From: Patiria pectinifera
Lineage: Eukaryota > Echinodermata > Asteroidea > Valvatida > Asterinidae
Assembly: GCA_029964075.1 (NCBI GenBank)
Contig: CM057149.1
Location: 2,366,465 to 2,430,464, forward strand
Length of the DNA stretch: 64,000 bases
Reading direction: 5' to 3'
Under the pieces are notes generated by a model. The model searched no databases. It was not told the DNA's origin and saw only the letters and a list, made by a program, of their open reading frames with translations. Within the stretch, counting starts at the first letter, position 1, and every line of letters starts with the position of its first letter. The translations under genes were made by a program, and so were the position numbers. This document shows, piece by piece, positions 1 through 10,782 of the stretch.

Positions 1-60
1 TAATTTTGCCATCTACTTTTTGGATAGCTGCAAATGATCTACTCTACCTTTAAACACTTG
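1..60 (-). mobile_element. Edge of a MITE (family A), truncated by the window
   Basis: The reverse complement of this stretch contains 'atcatttgcagctatccaaa' followed by 'aagta', the same end sequence found at the left ends of the copies at 8419, 41690 and 62491. The flank (ctctacctttaaa) closely resembles the flank of the 41690 copy. It is therefore the first bases of a fourth copy, lying in the opposite orientation and running off the window. Confidence 0.6.
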
Positions 61-316
61 GAGAGTTCAACCAGGAATACTACTGATTCTAAATCAGAAA
101 TCTCTTCCCACTTTGAACAGCCTTAGAAACATCAGTTATGCATGGAACAAGGTTTGGTTCTACTGGGAATAAGCCTTGTTCCTGAAGAGTCAGTCTGAAA
201 GGAATGCTGCAAGTTTTGAGACGCTTGTAAGCCTGCATAAAACACTGCATGAATTTCATTAATTCTCAGAATGTAGATTTTGTTCAGTTTTAACATGGTT
301 TCATGAGCTAGGCCTC

Positions 317-640
317 CAAGGGCGTCAATCACTTTTTTAAGTAGGGGTCATACCTTGATCAGAACTTATGTGAGCGTGCAGCGCGAAGCCCTAACGGCGT
401 GATGTTCGGGACCTTACGGGCACCAAACATTTTTGGATTCTGGACGCTCTGTTGTGCGATCTGAGGCAATCTCTGACCACTTTAACAATTTTTTTTGAGT
501 AAATAACCCATCATTTAAACATCATTTTCGAGTTTGGAGTCATTGGAGTTATTCTGAGCTATAGGATCACGTGAAGGCTACAATCTTTTTTCGGGAATGG
601 AAAAAGTGTGGGGGGGGGGGGCGCCGCCAAACGATAGGCC
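317..640 (+). repeat. Dispersed repeat R1, copy 1, ending in a G tract
   Basis: This block is collinear with 31303-31626. Shared stretches include 'caagggcgtcaatc', 'cataccttgatcag', a 'tgtgcgatctg' block and a terminal 'aaaaagtgtgggg' run. The block ends in 11 or more consecutive G bases followed by 'aaacgata', which is also shared. The similarity runs up to within a few bases of the splice donor of the exon at 645-836. A shorter related core lies inverted at 9190-9520. It is probably a transposon remnant, and I see no open frame that supports a protein. Positions 61-316 hold nothing I can identify; the final exon of the minus-strand gene is not visible here. Confidence 0.65.
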
Positions 641-644
641 TCAC

Positions 645-836
645 CGATATTAACAGCCTCCACACTATACACATCCCTACTGAGTGCTGGTCTGTACTGG
701 CCATCAGGTCCCTCACGTTGTTGTTTGAGATACTGCAAGATAACGCAGAGACAGAGACCGACACCAAAGAGTACCAGCAAGACAGCCACCACAGCTGCAC
801 CCATTGCAATGCCATACTCGGTGGACGATGCACCTC
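645..836 (-). CDS. Exon: transmembrane helix and start of cytoplasmic tail
   Basis: This is the last exon visible of the minus-strand CUB/LDLa/EGF receptor-like gene. It is 192 nt, phase 1 at both ends, preceded by a pyrimidine-rich tract and 'catacag', and followed by a GTGAGG donor. It encodes a short serine/threonine-bearing stalk (GASSTEYGIAMG), a hydrophobic helix of about 22 residues (AAVVAVLLVLFGVGLCLCVI), then a basic and polar stretch (LQYLKQQREGPDGQYRP) expected to be cytoplasmic by the positive-inside rule. The tail contains tyrosines (QYRPALSRDVYSVEAVN) that could serve sorting or phosphorylation, though nothing proves this. The frame continues with one base into an exon outside the window. 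The open frame beyond the donor reads into a G-tract repeat and would give a proline run, so the splice site rather than read-through is favoured. Confidence 0.85.
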
Positions 837-2016
837 CTGTATGCAACATACAACACAGATGAGACCAGAAAATGTCAAAATGCAAAATATGATATACTGT
901 CTTCATATTGCAAAATGGTTCATGTTCAATCGATCATATTATTAGCTCATAAAAATCTTCTTGCATACAATGTTTGAATTATAAACAAACTGCACGCCAA
1001 GATTTTGTCTAATGTGAAAAGGCCTGCAGTTTGTTTGTCCAACGCCAGGATTGCGAGTATAAAATGTAATCAAAAACTTGTGTTTATTAACTGGTGGCAC
1101 CGGGCAATGCACGGGTGAAAAGAAGCCACCATTCACACTTAATATTCTCACCCCCAGCCACCCCGAGCCACCCAAGATTGCTCTTTCTCTGGGGCGAGTT
1201 CATCCCTGCTCGGGATCAGGGTTGAATATTTTAAACCCGGGGAGAGATACTTTCCCTGGGGTGAGAACTGTAGTGTGAAAGCATCAAGCCACGAGCATCT
1301 AGCAAGGTGGTACGGAAATGTACGGTTTCCGTTCTCTATTTTTGGTCTGACGCCAGGATTGCAAGTTTAAAATTGAATCAAAAGCTTCTGTTTTCTAATG
1401 GCAAAGTGAGACTTTTTAAACTGTTTTCTTTTAGGGGGGGATCATCGAAAGTGGCGTTTTTTTGGTGGCAATTTCCTTTTTTCTTTTCAAAATCAATGGC
1501 GCTTTTTTTTGCTGGCAGATCCGTAATCCAAGTTATTAAAAAATTGGCCTAAAATAACAATGTATACGATTTAGGATGGCTGTTGTGCATAAGATTGCCA
1601 AAGTGAAAATCACGAGTCGGGTCAAAAGTTATATGAAGAGGATACAACTTACAAGGGATAAGTGATGACACAGGAATTCCTGTCGTTTTTAAACAGCTTG
1701 TTTATTCAAAAATAGCTTATTCATGAAGGACAGAGGTCTGAAGAGAAAAAATTCACAAGCTTACTCAGGTGGAACTCAACCCATGACCTTTACTAGTGCA
1801 ATGTTTTTTCGCTTGCCCTTGCAGAGTACTGAGTACAGGGCGAGTATGAAATTACATAGGTGAAGGGCAAAGCCCAATATTGAATTTACGCCTCTCTGAC
1901 GTCTCTATGACTCCGTGCTTGTTAGTTACTTGACTTGAGACTGGTAAGTGGAGGATTTGTTACAACTTGTGAGGACCTGAGTGCATCTCTACAACCTTCC
2001 TTGCTGTTGAACTCAC
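837..2016 (-). other. Intron of the receptor-like gene, 1.2 kb
   Basis: Flanked by GTGAGT at its 5' end (2016) and CAG at its 3' end (837). It contains several short G runs near 1435 and T-rich stretches. No coding, RNA or clearly mobile feature was recognised. Confidence 0.7.
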
Positions 2017-2163
2017 CGTGCACCAGACTGTTGTTCTGACTGCAGTCGGAATCCCCATAGCCAGGCAAACAGTTGCAGACAAAGCCAAATCCTGAGTTGG
2101 TAGGTGTGCATGTTCCTCCATTCTTACAGTTACATCGAGAAATAACTGCACTCACATGCTTGC
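2017..2163 (-). CDS. Exon: second EGF-like domain
   Basis: A 147-nt exon, phase 1 at both ends, with acceptor 'tgtgtcaacag' and donor GTGAGT. It encodes one EGF-like module with six cysteines: RCNCKNGGTC, then ten residues, then CNC, then LPGYGDSDC. The NGGTC and GYGDSDC motifs are characteristic of the family. Only one residue separates the first two cysteines, whereas typical EGF repeats have several. No calcium-binding consensus precedes the first cysteine. A second in-frame AG lies 18 nt downstream (exon start at 2145), so alternative acceptors could add or drop six residues ahead of the domain. A linker ending SQNNSLVHG leads directly to the membrane stalk of the next exon. The module sits just outside the membrane. 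Confidence 0.88.
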
Positions 2164-2803
2164 CTGTTGACACAGAAAAAATTCCCAGTTATACTAATCA
2201 GACAGGATCAGAATCAACATGGAGAGTAGAATCATAACAGGAATCAACTAGTTTTCCCCTAAGCACACAAAGTTTGCTAACTTGCAATTTAAAATCCAAT
2301 ATTGAGATTCAATTTGAAGACTGTAAGAAGAATTCAAAATGCTACTTGTATTATCAATTATTCATTTAAATTGTAGAAAACCCATATAAGCACATTGGGA
2401 TGTGCAACTAGCCACTAACAAGGGTTTTCTTGATTCTTGCACTGATGAAGTAGCCAGGCCTACCATGTAACTTACCATTCCATCCAAAAGATGTGATTCC
2501 AAATGATGAAAACAGAGGGCCTATCATACCTCAGGGATAAGTACGTATTCCAGAACATGAAACTAAAAGTAACATGTGCTATAACTGCTCTATAGTTAAT
2601 GTTGCTTAACTTTGATGATGTGCCTTGCTCTTCCAGTTGAACTTATGTCTGGTCGGACCTTAAAACCATAGATGTACAGGCTTGTCCTGCATATCAACTA
2701 TTCACAGGCACAATCTTGGGAGCTCTGTTTCAGGATCATGCCACAATCAGACGTGGCTGATCAACTGATTTTGTTTAACTTGTTTGACTATTATAATACT
2801 CAC
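2164..2803 (-). other. Intron between the two EGF exons, 640 bp
   Basis: Bounded by GTGAGT and CAG. It is the shortest intron of the gene in this window. No repeat or gene recognised inside. Confidence 0.75.
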
Positions 2804-2917
2804 GTCTCCCAATGTACTGGCACCGCTCACCGGTGAAATCGTCTGGGCACAGGCAGATAAGGTAGTTTTCTCTCACCATGCACGTGCCTCCATTCTCACA
2901 GGTGCAATCGGCAGAGT
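2804..2917 (-). CDS. Exon: first EGF-like domain
   Basis: A 114-nt exon, phase 1 at both ends, preceded by 'cccttttgttttttaattag' and followed by GTGAGT. It encodes a whole EGF-like domain: DCTCENGGTC, eight residues, CLC, then PDDFTGERC, giving all six cysteines in 38 codons. The closing FTGERC motif is typical of EGF repeats. As in the next exon, the first two cysteines are separated by a single residue, so the two modules may be recent duplicates of an unusual compact form. The exon is too short for simple ORF listing but is one of the clearest in the window. It joins in frame with the LDLa exon upstream and the second EGF exon downstream. Confidence 0.9.
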
Positions 2918-3415
2918 CTAATTAAAAAACAAAAGGGAATTAATCAGTTAACGTGAGCGCTGTGAGGGGTATCAATTACCAGACAAACGATGGCAGCAGA
3001 TTACGGATTCATGGTGCCAAGCTCCGGGTCCATACCTCCAAGGCATGATGAGGAGATTACCAATCTTGCTTTTCGGCAGAAAAGAAATGCATTGAAATGA
3101 GATAAGAAGCTAGAAATGAGGCCAGCTGCAGCTCTACAGAAAGGCAGAGATTGCCTCCGGTGATCAGCAACTATCAGCGAGGTAAGAAGTCAGATCTCAG
3201 GAGATTTCCTTGCAATTCTCTGTCTGCGTGGATATTAGAAACTACAGTGAGGAAGTCATAAGTGCACATACAATACAAATAAAGCTTAGACAGATGTTAA
3301 TTCTCCAAATCTGATTGCAACTAAATCTCTGAGGAAATGATGATTTTGTAAAGGGAAAGAAGGCTGTAATATTGTTCAAGAATCACTAAGGAACGAGCAC
3401 ATCTCTGGATCCATC

Positions 3416-3834
3416 TACAGGGCGAGTAAAAAAAAAGCGAAACCTAAAATGTCAGGACCATTGTTTTAGTGAAGTTCTGCATGTAGCACTTTAAAAATCT
3501 AGGCTTCCTTTTAGGACAAGAATCATTCAAATCACGTACTTTGAAAGTTACGGAATTTTAAACACAACCACCGTTTTAAAGTTCTGTCCACGGATTACAA
3601 GAAGGCAAGTGTTCTTTCAGCAAAACGAAAACAAATCAATTAGGGATGTGTGTGAATTGTGTTTGTTTTGCTGAAAGAATGCACACCTTTTTTTGGATCC
3701 GTGGGAAAAACTTTAAAACAGTGGTTGTGTTTAAAATTCCGTAACTTTAAAAGTACATGAGTGATTTGAATGATTCTTGTACTTCAAGAAAGAAAAACCC
3801 TGTATAAGCCTACTTCAACTTTTTTTGCCCTGTA
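3416..3834. mobile_element. Foldback / MITE with long inverted arms
   Basis: The two halves are near-perfect reverse complements. The left arm contains 'acaagaatcattcaaatcac' followed by a block including 'gttacggaattttaaacaca', and the right arm contains their complements (gtgatttgaatgattcttgt and tgtgtttaaaattccgtaac). The arms also share 'tctttcagcaaaac', leaving a loop of about 50 bp around 3645. The tips read 'tacagggc' on the left and 'gccctgta' on the right, each followed inward by an A tract. About 419 bp, without coding capacity. The superfamily cannot be assigned without the target-site duplication. Confidence 0.8.
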
Positions 3835-5066
3835 TAAAAAATTGTCAAAGAGACAAGTACCTGACACTCACCTGCTACACAAGTCTTTTATTGGTGGTTT
3901 CTAAGTTACAATTGAAAACATAGTCCAATTGAGTCCCCCCACCCCCAGTGTATGTGCCCGAGTTTTAACGTGGACCTGCTCTATTCCCTACCAGTGCTGA
4001 ATTTTACCTTTGTAGACCACCTGATCTGTGTATTAGTTGTGCTGGTTTTCTTGCTGGTGTGAAACGGGTTTGCTAAAATCTTGTTTTGGAGAGTGTAAAA
4101 AGCTGTCTGTGATGTTGCATGGCTGGATATGTGTGGCATAGTGTACTTGGCATAAAAGTTGCACTTTTAACATCTAGATGACACCTTTTGCCGGCAACAT
4201 TCTCCCTTTGATAGAAGGTTGCTTTTCAGCACCTGATTGCCAATCGTGTTTCATTATTCCATCATCCTTTTTATAATACTTGCCCTTGTACTTCTTACAT
4301 GTAAACACCTTTCAGATTTGACAAACTTCTTGTCTATTCCTGTGATAAAGGCCTTTGACAGGCGTACCAATAACGAATGTAAACTAAAAACACCTCTACC
4401 TTTATTTAAATAAAAGAGTATGCAGCTATGAAAACTCCAAACTTTGTATCCCGCCTTTTATGAAACCATAATTATTACTGTGGCTTCAAGAAAATTATTA
4501 GCACTGTGAATAAACAACAAATAAAGCTCATGGTTAAAAAAGAAAAAGGAAAAAAAACAAGCCCCTACAATTTGTCTTCCTTTGAATGTGTGTTTAAGTG
4601 TCATGTGTAACCACAAATGGTGATTAGTGGAAATTTATCATTAACCTAACATTTGCAGATTCCTAGAGCGCCTTGGCTACAAAGCAACAGTGAAGGGCTT
4701 GTCAATATGTATGCACTTAATAACATGGTGTACCAGAGTGAAAACACTCTGCTCATAAGGAAGGTTGTACTTTGTAAGTGTAATTTACTTATGCCTTAAT
4801 GTGTTCTAACGGTTCAAGTGACATTCAAGAGACACTGTGTACACATGTACCTCTACAAATCTATTACAAGTTTTTGAAAAATAGGAGAAGTGCTTTACAA
4901 ATTCTAATGTTCATACATGTATATGCTCTTTAGCCCTTCAAAAATAATTAATCTTCATTTACAGGCTTTCAAGCAGACCAGGTAAAAAGGTAGAACAGCA
5001 GGATCAACATTAAAAAAAGCTGGACAAAAGTAGGACAAAAAGGGATAAAAAAATAGGACTTGTCTT

Positions 5067-5665
5067 CGCAGAGCTGACATACCGATGAATAAGCGAAAAC
5101 CCTGTTTCGAGTAATTCGTGTTGAAGTTGGATTTTTTTTGTTGACGTCGTATTTCACCCTCAATGTATCAATAATAACCATTTTGGTGTATATTTGAAAT
5201 AAAATAGGAAACATAGGATCCATCAGGTTACTTATTTAATCAGAGAAGTTGTGCGATATGATTTTTTTTTATGGTAAATGTATTTGTCAGTTTGTCAAAT
5301 TACTAAATCTCTAATAGCCGGTTGTTCTTCACACTGTTTGTATGCTATTCGTCGGTTTGTCGGATCCAGCGCGCGATATGACAAACTGATGAATAACATT
5401 TGTTGGTACTTCGAACGCACACCTTACATTAGCTGGTTACCAGCGAAATTCCGTATTCGTCACTGTCAGTTATGGATTTGTTATTATGACTGATTTGCCA
5501 CGGGGCTCTGAATCTCAAAATTCAGACAAGAATTAAGAATTTTGGCATAAATACTTTTAAAACAACTTTTAAAACCACACAAACGACAAAATCTCAAACT
5601 CTTTTAAAACCACACAAACGACAAAATCTCAAACTTGCCAAAATTGCCGATTTGTCAGCTCTGCG
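5067..5665. mobile_element. MITE with 'cgcagagctgaca' inverted termini
   Basis: The left terminus 'cgcagagctgaca' is matched by the right terminus 'tgtcagctctgcg' in inverted orientation, giving a 599-bp element. The interior contains repeated 'tttgtca' and 'gatgaata' motifs and a perfect 35-bp tandem duplication. There is no convincing open frame, so it is non-autonomous. It lies inside the element at 4955-5832. Confidence 0.7.
5566..5635. repeat. Perfect 35-bp tandem duplication
   Basis: A unit beginning 'cttttaaaaccacacaaacg' and ending 'aaaatctcaaact' occurs twice in direct succession (5566-5600 and 5601-5635) without a mismatch, suggesting recent slippage or duplication inside the MITE. 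Confidence 0.9.
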
Positions 5666-7136
5666 ACGTTGTGTGTAACACTGTTATCAAAAATATTAAA
5701 TGAGATTTCAGAGTTTTTTGGAGTTGTGGGGCAAACATTAGGATAAAGTATAGGAATTTAAAAAAAAAAGTAGGAGCAAGGTAAAAAAAAAGAGGAAAAA
5801 GTAGGAATACTTGAAAGCCTGCATTTACACCAACATGAACATCATCATTAAGTTCAGTTTTTTGTAACTTTTCCCTAAACTTGTTCAAAAACGTTAACAT
5901 TTAAAACATTCTTTCAAGAACCAAGAGTCCAAAAGAGGTTCAAAACATACCAAAACAAAAGTCCACTACATTACCTTTTTAATGTTTATTACCTCTATAT
6001 GTTAGTTTTTGGTCTTCCCAAGAAATGTACAAAATGACAAATACCTAACACAACTCATTTATTTGTATTCAAAACACAGGAATCTATTGAACATGTCCAG
6101 AAGCTTTCTTCAGCTGCTGCTGTCTTTTTGAAATTAAGACTGATGTTGAAAAATGAAAATCTAATTTTGCCTCACAGGCAGCTAGTCATTAAAGCCAAAA
6201 GAAGAAGAAAAAAAAAGAAGAAAAAAAGATTTCAAAGAAAAGCTTTGATTTTCATCTCTTCTTAATGTATAAGGCATCTTGATAAGATGATTGCTCCAAT
6301 GTACATGTATCATCAAGATTCTTATCCATCCCTTTCTTCGAGAACCAATCTAAGTGTTTCTAACAATGATGGAGCACGCTTCACTTCCCCCAGCTGCCGT
6401 TGTGAAACTACAGTGTCACTGACTGACACACTCCTACAAAACTCAATTGATTATGTTCCGACAAACACTACATATAACACTCTCATTCCCAACTGAAAGC
6501 CAGTGGGATCCAGACAAAATTCTAATACAGCTCATCTCAACAAGATTCACTCATCTACACAATCCCCTTGTGTTTACTGCATGGCTTCCTTCTATATCCC
6601 TTATTTGAAACATCGACCAGCGATCTTTTTCGTCAGGAGAAACAGACACATTAATATCTTTCTTTCTAGCTTTACAGATAGCATCTTTCCTCTAGGGGAT
6701 ATGTCTTTCTTGTAGATACTGTGATTTTGCCTACGTAGATTTAACCGTGGAGATTTGTCAGTCTTCAGGCAGAGATAATTTGGGCTTTATTTATCATGGT
6801 GCTGACAGGAATGGAATTGATATATGCCCCTGGTTATAGGAAAGAACAGTACAACAGCACTTACAGGGGTTTGAATTTGATTTGTAAGTGCCCAAGGGAC
6901 AGAGACAAGTTGATGTATTCTATCAACATTTCATAACATGTACAATATGGGGATTCTCATTGGAATGTTTGTGACACCATGGAGAACCCTTGAATGCTGC
7001 AATCTAACAAAAAATGAAATGATACTAAAAAAAAATAAAAAAATTGGACATTTATCTCCATTTTCAAATTTCTTATAAAGATATTGACAGTGTCCTGGTA
7101 CCTATGATCACTGTAACAACATATTTCGTCACCGAC

Positions 7137-7555
7137 ACCACAAAGTAACACTCCACGTGTTAAACCATATTTTTTTTCGATTTTCAGTTTTTTACATATT
7201 TAAACATTATTTATCAAGGCCTACCATTGCACGAAGTTTCAAAGCTTCAAGAGCTTTACTTTAATAATTACGCTAATTATCCATGGCAACTTTTGCGCGA
7301 AAGTGACAATTTTCGTTTTCACGAAGTAACACTCAAGTTCCATTTACCATTGTAATGCATGGCGCGCACTCTGCTCAAATGCGAGCAAAACGTTTTCACG
7401 AAGAAACACTCTCCTTGTTTGAGCGCGCGCGCGCTGACCTCCGTTTCCACGAAGTAACACTCTTCTAGTGTTGTAATACATTGAAGCGTGCTACTTCGTG
7501 AAAATGAAAATTTACAGTTTCACAGCTTTTTTGGTTTCACGAACTAGCACTCATC
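7137..7555. repeat. Cluster of 'tttcacgaagtaacactc' motifs
   Basis: The motif or a close variant appears at about 7137, 7317, 7394, 7444 and 7535 on the plus strand and once inverted at about 7488 (gtgctacttcgtgaaaat). Spacing is irregular (50 to 183 bp), so it is not a simple tandem array. It may be a degenerate satellite-like or transposon-internal repeat. No coding potential seen. Confidence 0.6.
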
Positions 7556-8418
7556 TTTTTTTCTCTTATTTCTTGTTGTTTTAATACACAAACGGGTCAA
7601 AAAACAAGTGTCCATAACGAGAAACCCAACTGAAAATACTCGGCAGTTTTGACGCAAAGTGTTGTTTTAGAAGGCACTTTAGTCTGCACTATATCCACTT
7701 TGAATCCTTTTTTGGCACATCTGTACAAAGACAGTGTAGGAAATCAAACTAAATTGGTGATGGTGTGGTAAAAAAGGAAGTTGTGTTTATTTTTGTTGTT
7801 TGTTTGTTGCTTTAATCTGCAAGGTTTCAAATTTTTAAATAATAACAATGTACTGATATGTATATTCTAAAGTCCTGCCTCATATAGTAGTATAATACAT
7901 ATTTTGAGCTCTATAAAGTGCATCAGTGGCCATTGAGGGATGAGATTGTCGATTAAAAAAAAAACAAATCTGAAAATTGGATGTTAGGTCAGAAAGATGC
8001 ATTTCTTTCAACACTAATGTCTTTCTCTCTGATTCAAATAGTCTGATTTCAGACAAAAGTCTGAAAAATAGCATCGTATTTCAATTTATACCCAGAATGA
8101 ATGAAGTCAACATTTCCCAAACAAAGTACCGTTCTTGAATCTAGTACAGATACCTGAATTTCAAGGCGGTTATATCTAGGATGACAGGATTGTGGGAACC
8201 AATTTATGTACCCCAGTCTGCTACAATGAAGCCAGGGGAAGTGGCAATCACGGCTTATTTTCAATACTCCAAGAGTAATTTTTTTTGGGGGGGGGGTGGA
8301 GGGGAATGGACTTCATAAGATTCTTCCCCCCCCCCTTTTCTCATCTCTCTTCTCATTCATACTGCACATCTGTAGAGGAAAAGGGCATATGTGTAGCATA
8401 AAACAATTGTTTTAAAGC

Positions 8419-8928
8419 TATAGTCCATCATTTGCAGCTAGCCAAAAAGTGACCGACTTAATTATTGTTGAAAAACATATTTGTTTGAAAGATAGCAAGG
8501 GGACTAAACTCCCTGTGAAATTATTCTTTCTGGCATGCTGTCATTTAGAAGAAATCAACGAAAGAAGGCCTTTCCAACGGTGCTCCTTGAGACGCACCAT
8601 TGGAAATTTTCGTTAGTTCTTTTTTTATTCAGTGAAACGCGCGAAGCGTTGACCAACGCACACGCGCCATCTATAATTCGTCGGATCAGTAGCTGCATTC
8701 GGCTCAGTAAGAACGTGTCTCGGACGCTGAATTCAGGCCCAATTCAAAACATGATTCAGGAACTTTTGATTTGAAATTGAGATCTTAGAATGCTGTTTTT
8801 CTCGGAATATACAGCTGAAGCTGAGCTGAAACTTCATCAGGTTAGTTGCTCATCACAGTTCTTTAGATTTTGAGCACGTTTGTTGCTTCAAACGAACAAA
8901 ATGCACAAATTACAAATGATGGACTATA
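8419..8928 (+). mobile_element. MITE family A, copy 1
   Basis: The left end 'tatagtccatcatttg' and right end 'caaatgatggactata' are perfect inverted repeats. The 510-bp body is collinear with 41690-42228 and 62491-62994, including 'gaaattattctttctggc' and 'gcttcaaacga'. The interior has a hairpin (tttccaacggtgc ... gcaccattggaaa) at about 8573-8610. There is no transposase frame, so it is a non-autonomous DNA element. Confidence 0.85.
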
Positions 8929-9189
8929 CCTGTAACTCTTCTTCTAGAGTATTTACTTAAAGAAGGACATGCATCTGGGTGAGATGCATGGCCCCTGTTG
9001 CCCACCCTTTATCCCCTATTGAATGACACTAAAAATGTTTCACCCAGTTTGTAATACAATTGAAGCAAAGCAATATTGCTGTATATATTATGGTTGTTCA
9101 TGGTTAACCTATTTCCAGTCAACATTCATGCAGACTTTAAACAATGAAATTCTGAAACAGTGAAATTTGCCCAGGACAAATTCCAAAAA

Positions 9190-9520
9190 CTGTGCATGGA
9201 CAAGGGCAGATCCGAGGGGGGGGGGCCCAAAGGGAGACATGCCCCCCCCCCCAAAACGAACCTATTTTTTTTTTAAGTGACGTCACAATAAAGGCAGGCA
9301 CTGCGTACACCACAGTCTTTTCCTCACAGAAAAAAAATTGGCCAAAGAGGTCAGACATTGCCTCAGATCGCACCACAGAGCATCTAAACTCCAAAAAAAT
9401 TGCAGGGCCCTTAGGCGGGATACACCGTACGCCGAACCCCACGCCGTCCTTTATTTTACCCACATCTTGGGGGACCAACATTTTTTTTGGCCCCCCACAA
9501 AATTGTGTTCTGGATCCACC
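9190..9520 (-). repeat. R1-related repeat with G/C tracts, inverted
   Basis: On the minus strand this stretch contains the R1 core 'gtggtgcgatctgaggcaat' also seen at about 450-470 and 31448-31470. It carries a run of 10 G and a run of 11 C near 9216-9252. Both ends carry a 'gatcc' motif in opposite orientations (cagatccgag and tggatccacc), which may be degenerate termini. The overlapping open frames on both strands are a product of the low stop density of these tracts rather than genes. Confidence 0.5.
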
Positions 9521-10782
9521 ATTCTGCATGGAACTTCAATGAAATATCCAAACAAAACAAAAGAAATGAAAAATTTCTTTTTCAGGAAACATTACATGGC
9601 CTGGTCACATCATTTCCAGCATTGTACTTCAGCAACATTGTACTTTCCAACATCAAAAGACATGCATAGGTATCACTCAGTTGGGAAATCAATATGGTGT
9701 ACTCTTAATCTTATGGGAAATGTCTTTTTAATTTTAAAGAGTAAACATAATGAGATCTTGCAATATGTACTCTGCGAAACACCCACTCTGCTTAGTCAGA
9801 CAGTACATTCCCCCAAGAAAAATACAGTCCAAAGGCCTGCAAAAATCCCCTATGAAGTAGAGCAGCAAACCCAGAACATAAAATGTGAAACCTAATAATT
9901 GTGTACTCCTCGACCTACCTGCACAGTACTTGACCTTTTTTTATGAGATTATACAGCAATCAAAGACTGTACCATAAGCAATGTAATTTGTTGCAGCATG
10001 CATCTTTTCAATAGAAAAAAGGAAATGAACTGAAACAGGGTAAATTACTGCAGAAATAATTCCTCCGTTGTATAACACACTGAAGTTCACAGCACTGTCA
10101 AATTCCTTGGTTGAAACTGCCTTCACCCAGGAAAATTTTACATGTTAATGGAAACCTTTTTTTTTTTTTGCCTGTGGGGGAAGCACTTACGAAACCTGGA
10201 TATTCCTGAACACGGGGCAGCTGTACCATCTACACTTGTATAGCCACATTATTACCTGGATTGAAGCATGATTTAAGGATCTGCACCTTGTGCTCTTGAG
10301 CCATGCACTATTCACAGTTCACACACTTTTTCGTAAATGTGAAGCAGATATTCTATTTCACATCTTTTAGATCTTCAAGCTACTTTGGTGTGTGAATGTG
10401 GAGCACTTGTAATATGTGTTAATACGGTGTAAACTGGTATGCGAAAGCACAACATCTTTGTGTGGAATTTATGGCGATTGTGAAGTTACACACTCCTCTT
10501 TTATTGTTATTCCTCCAAAACAACTTCTACGACCTTAATCAGTCTTTCTTTTAATTCTGATGACAATATTTTTGGTACAGCACTGGGGGGGGGGGGGAAT
10601 TAAGCACAAGACTGGTGTTTCTAGAAAACCGACAAATACAACTTGAATACGCTGTCAAAAAAAATTCCAAAACTAAAATACATTTTCATAACTTTATATG
10701 CATGTCAGCTGTTCTGTCAAACAAGACAATTCAGACAAAAAATGACCCTTAAATGACAATGTTGTACAAGGCTTCAGCTTAA

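Larger units (their letters stand above)
4955..5832. mobile_element. Outer inverted-repeat element carrying a nested insertion
   Basis: The left end has 'catttacaggctttcaag' and the right end has the inverted counterpart 'cttgaaagcctgcatttac'. Both are followed inward by purine-rich runs containing 'gtaggac' or 'gtaggaa' motifs and poly-A. A different inverted-repeat element (5067-5665) sits in the middle, so this older element was probably split by a later insertion. No protein-coding frame is recognisable. Confidence 0.6.

Noticed and set aside
9137..9895. Overlapping frames of 116-185 codons on both strands
   Set aside because: They lie across an R1-related repeat with G/C tracts that lacks stops by composition; no protein motif appears.
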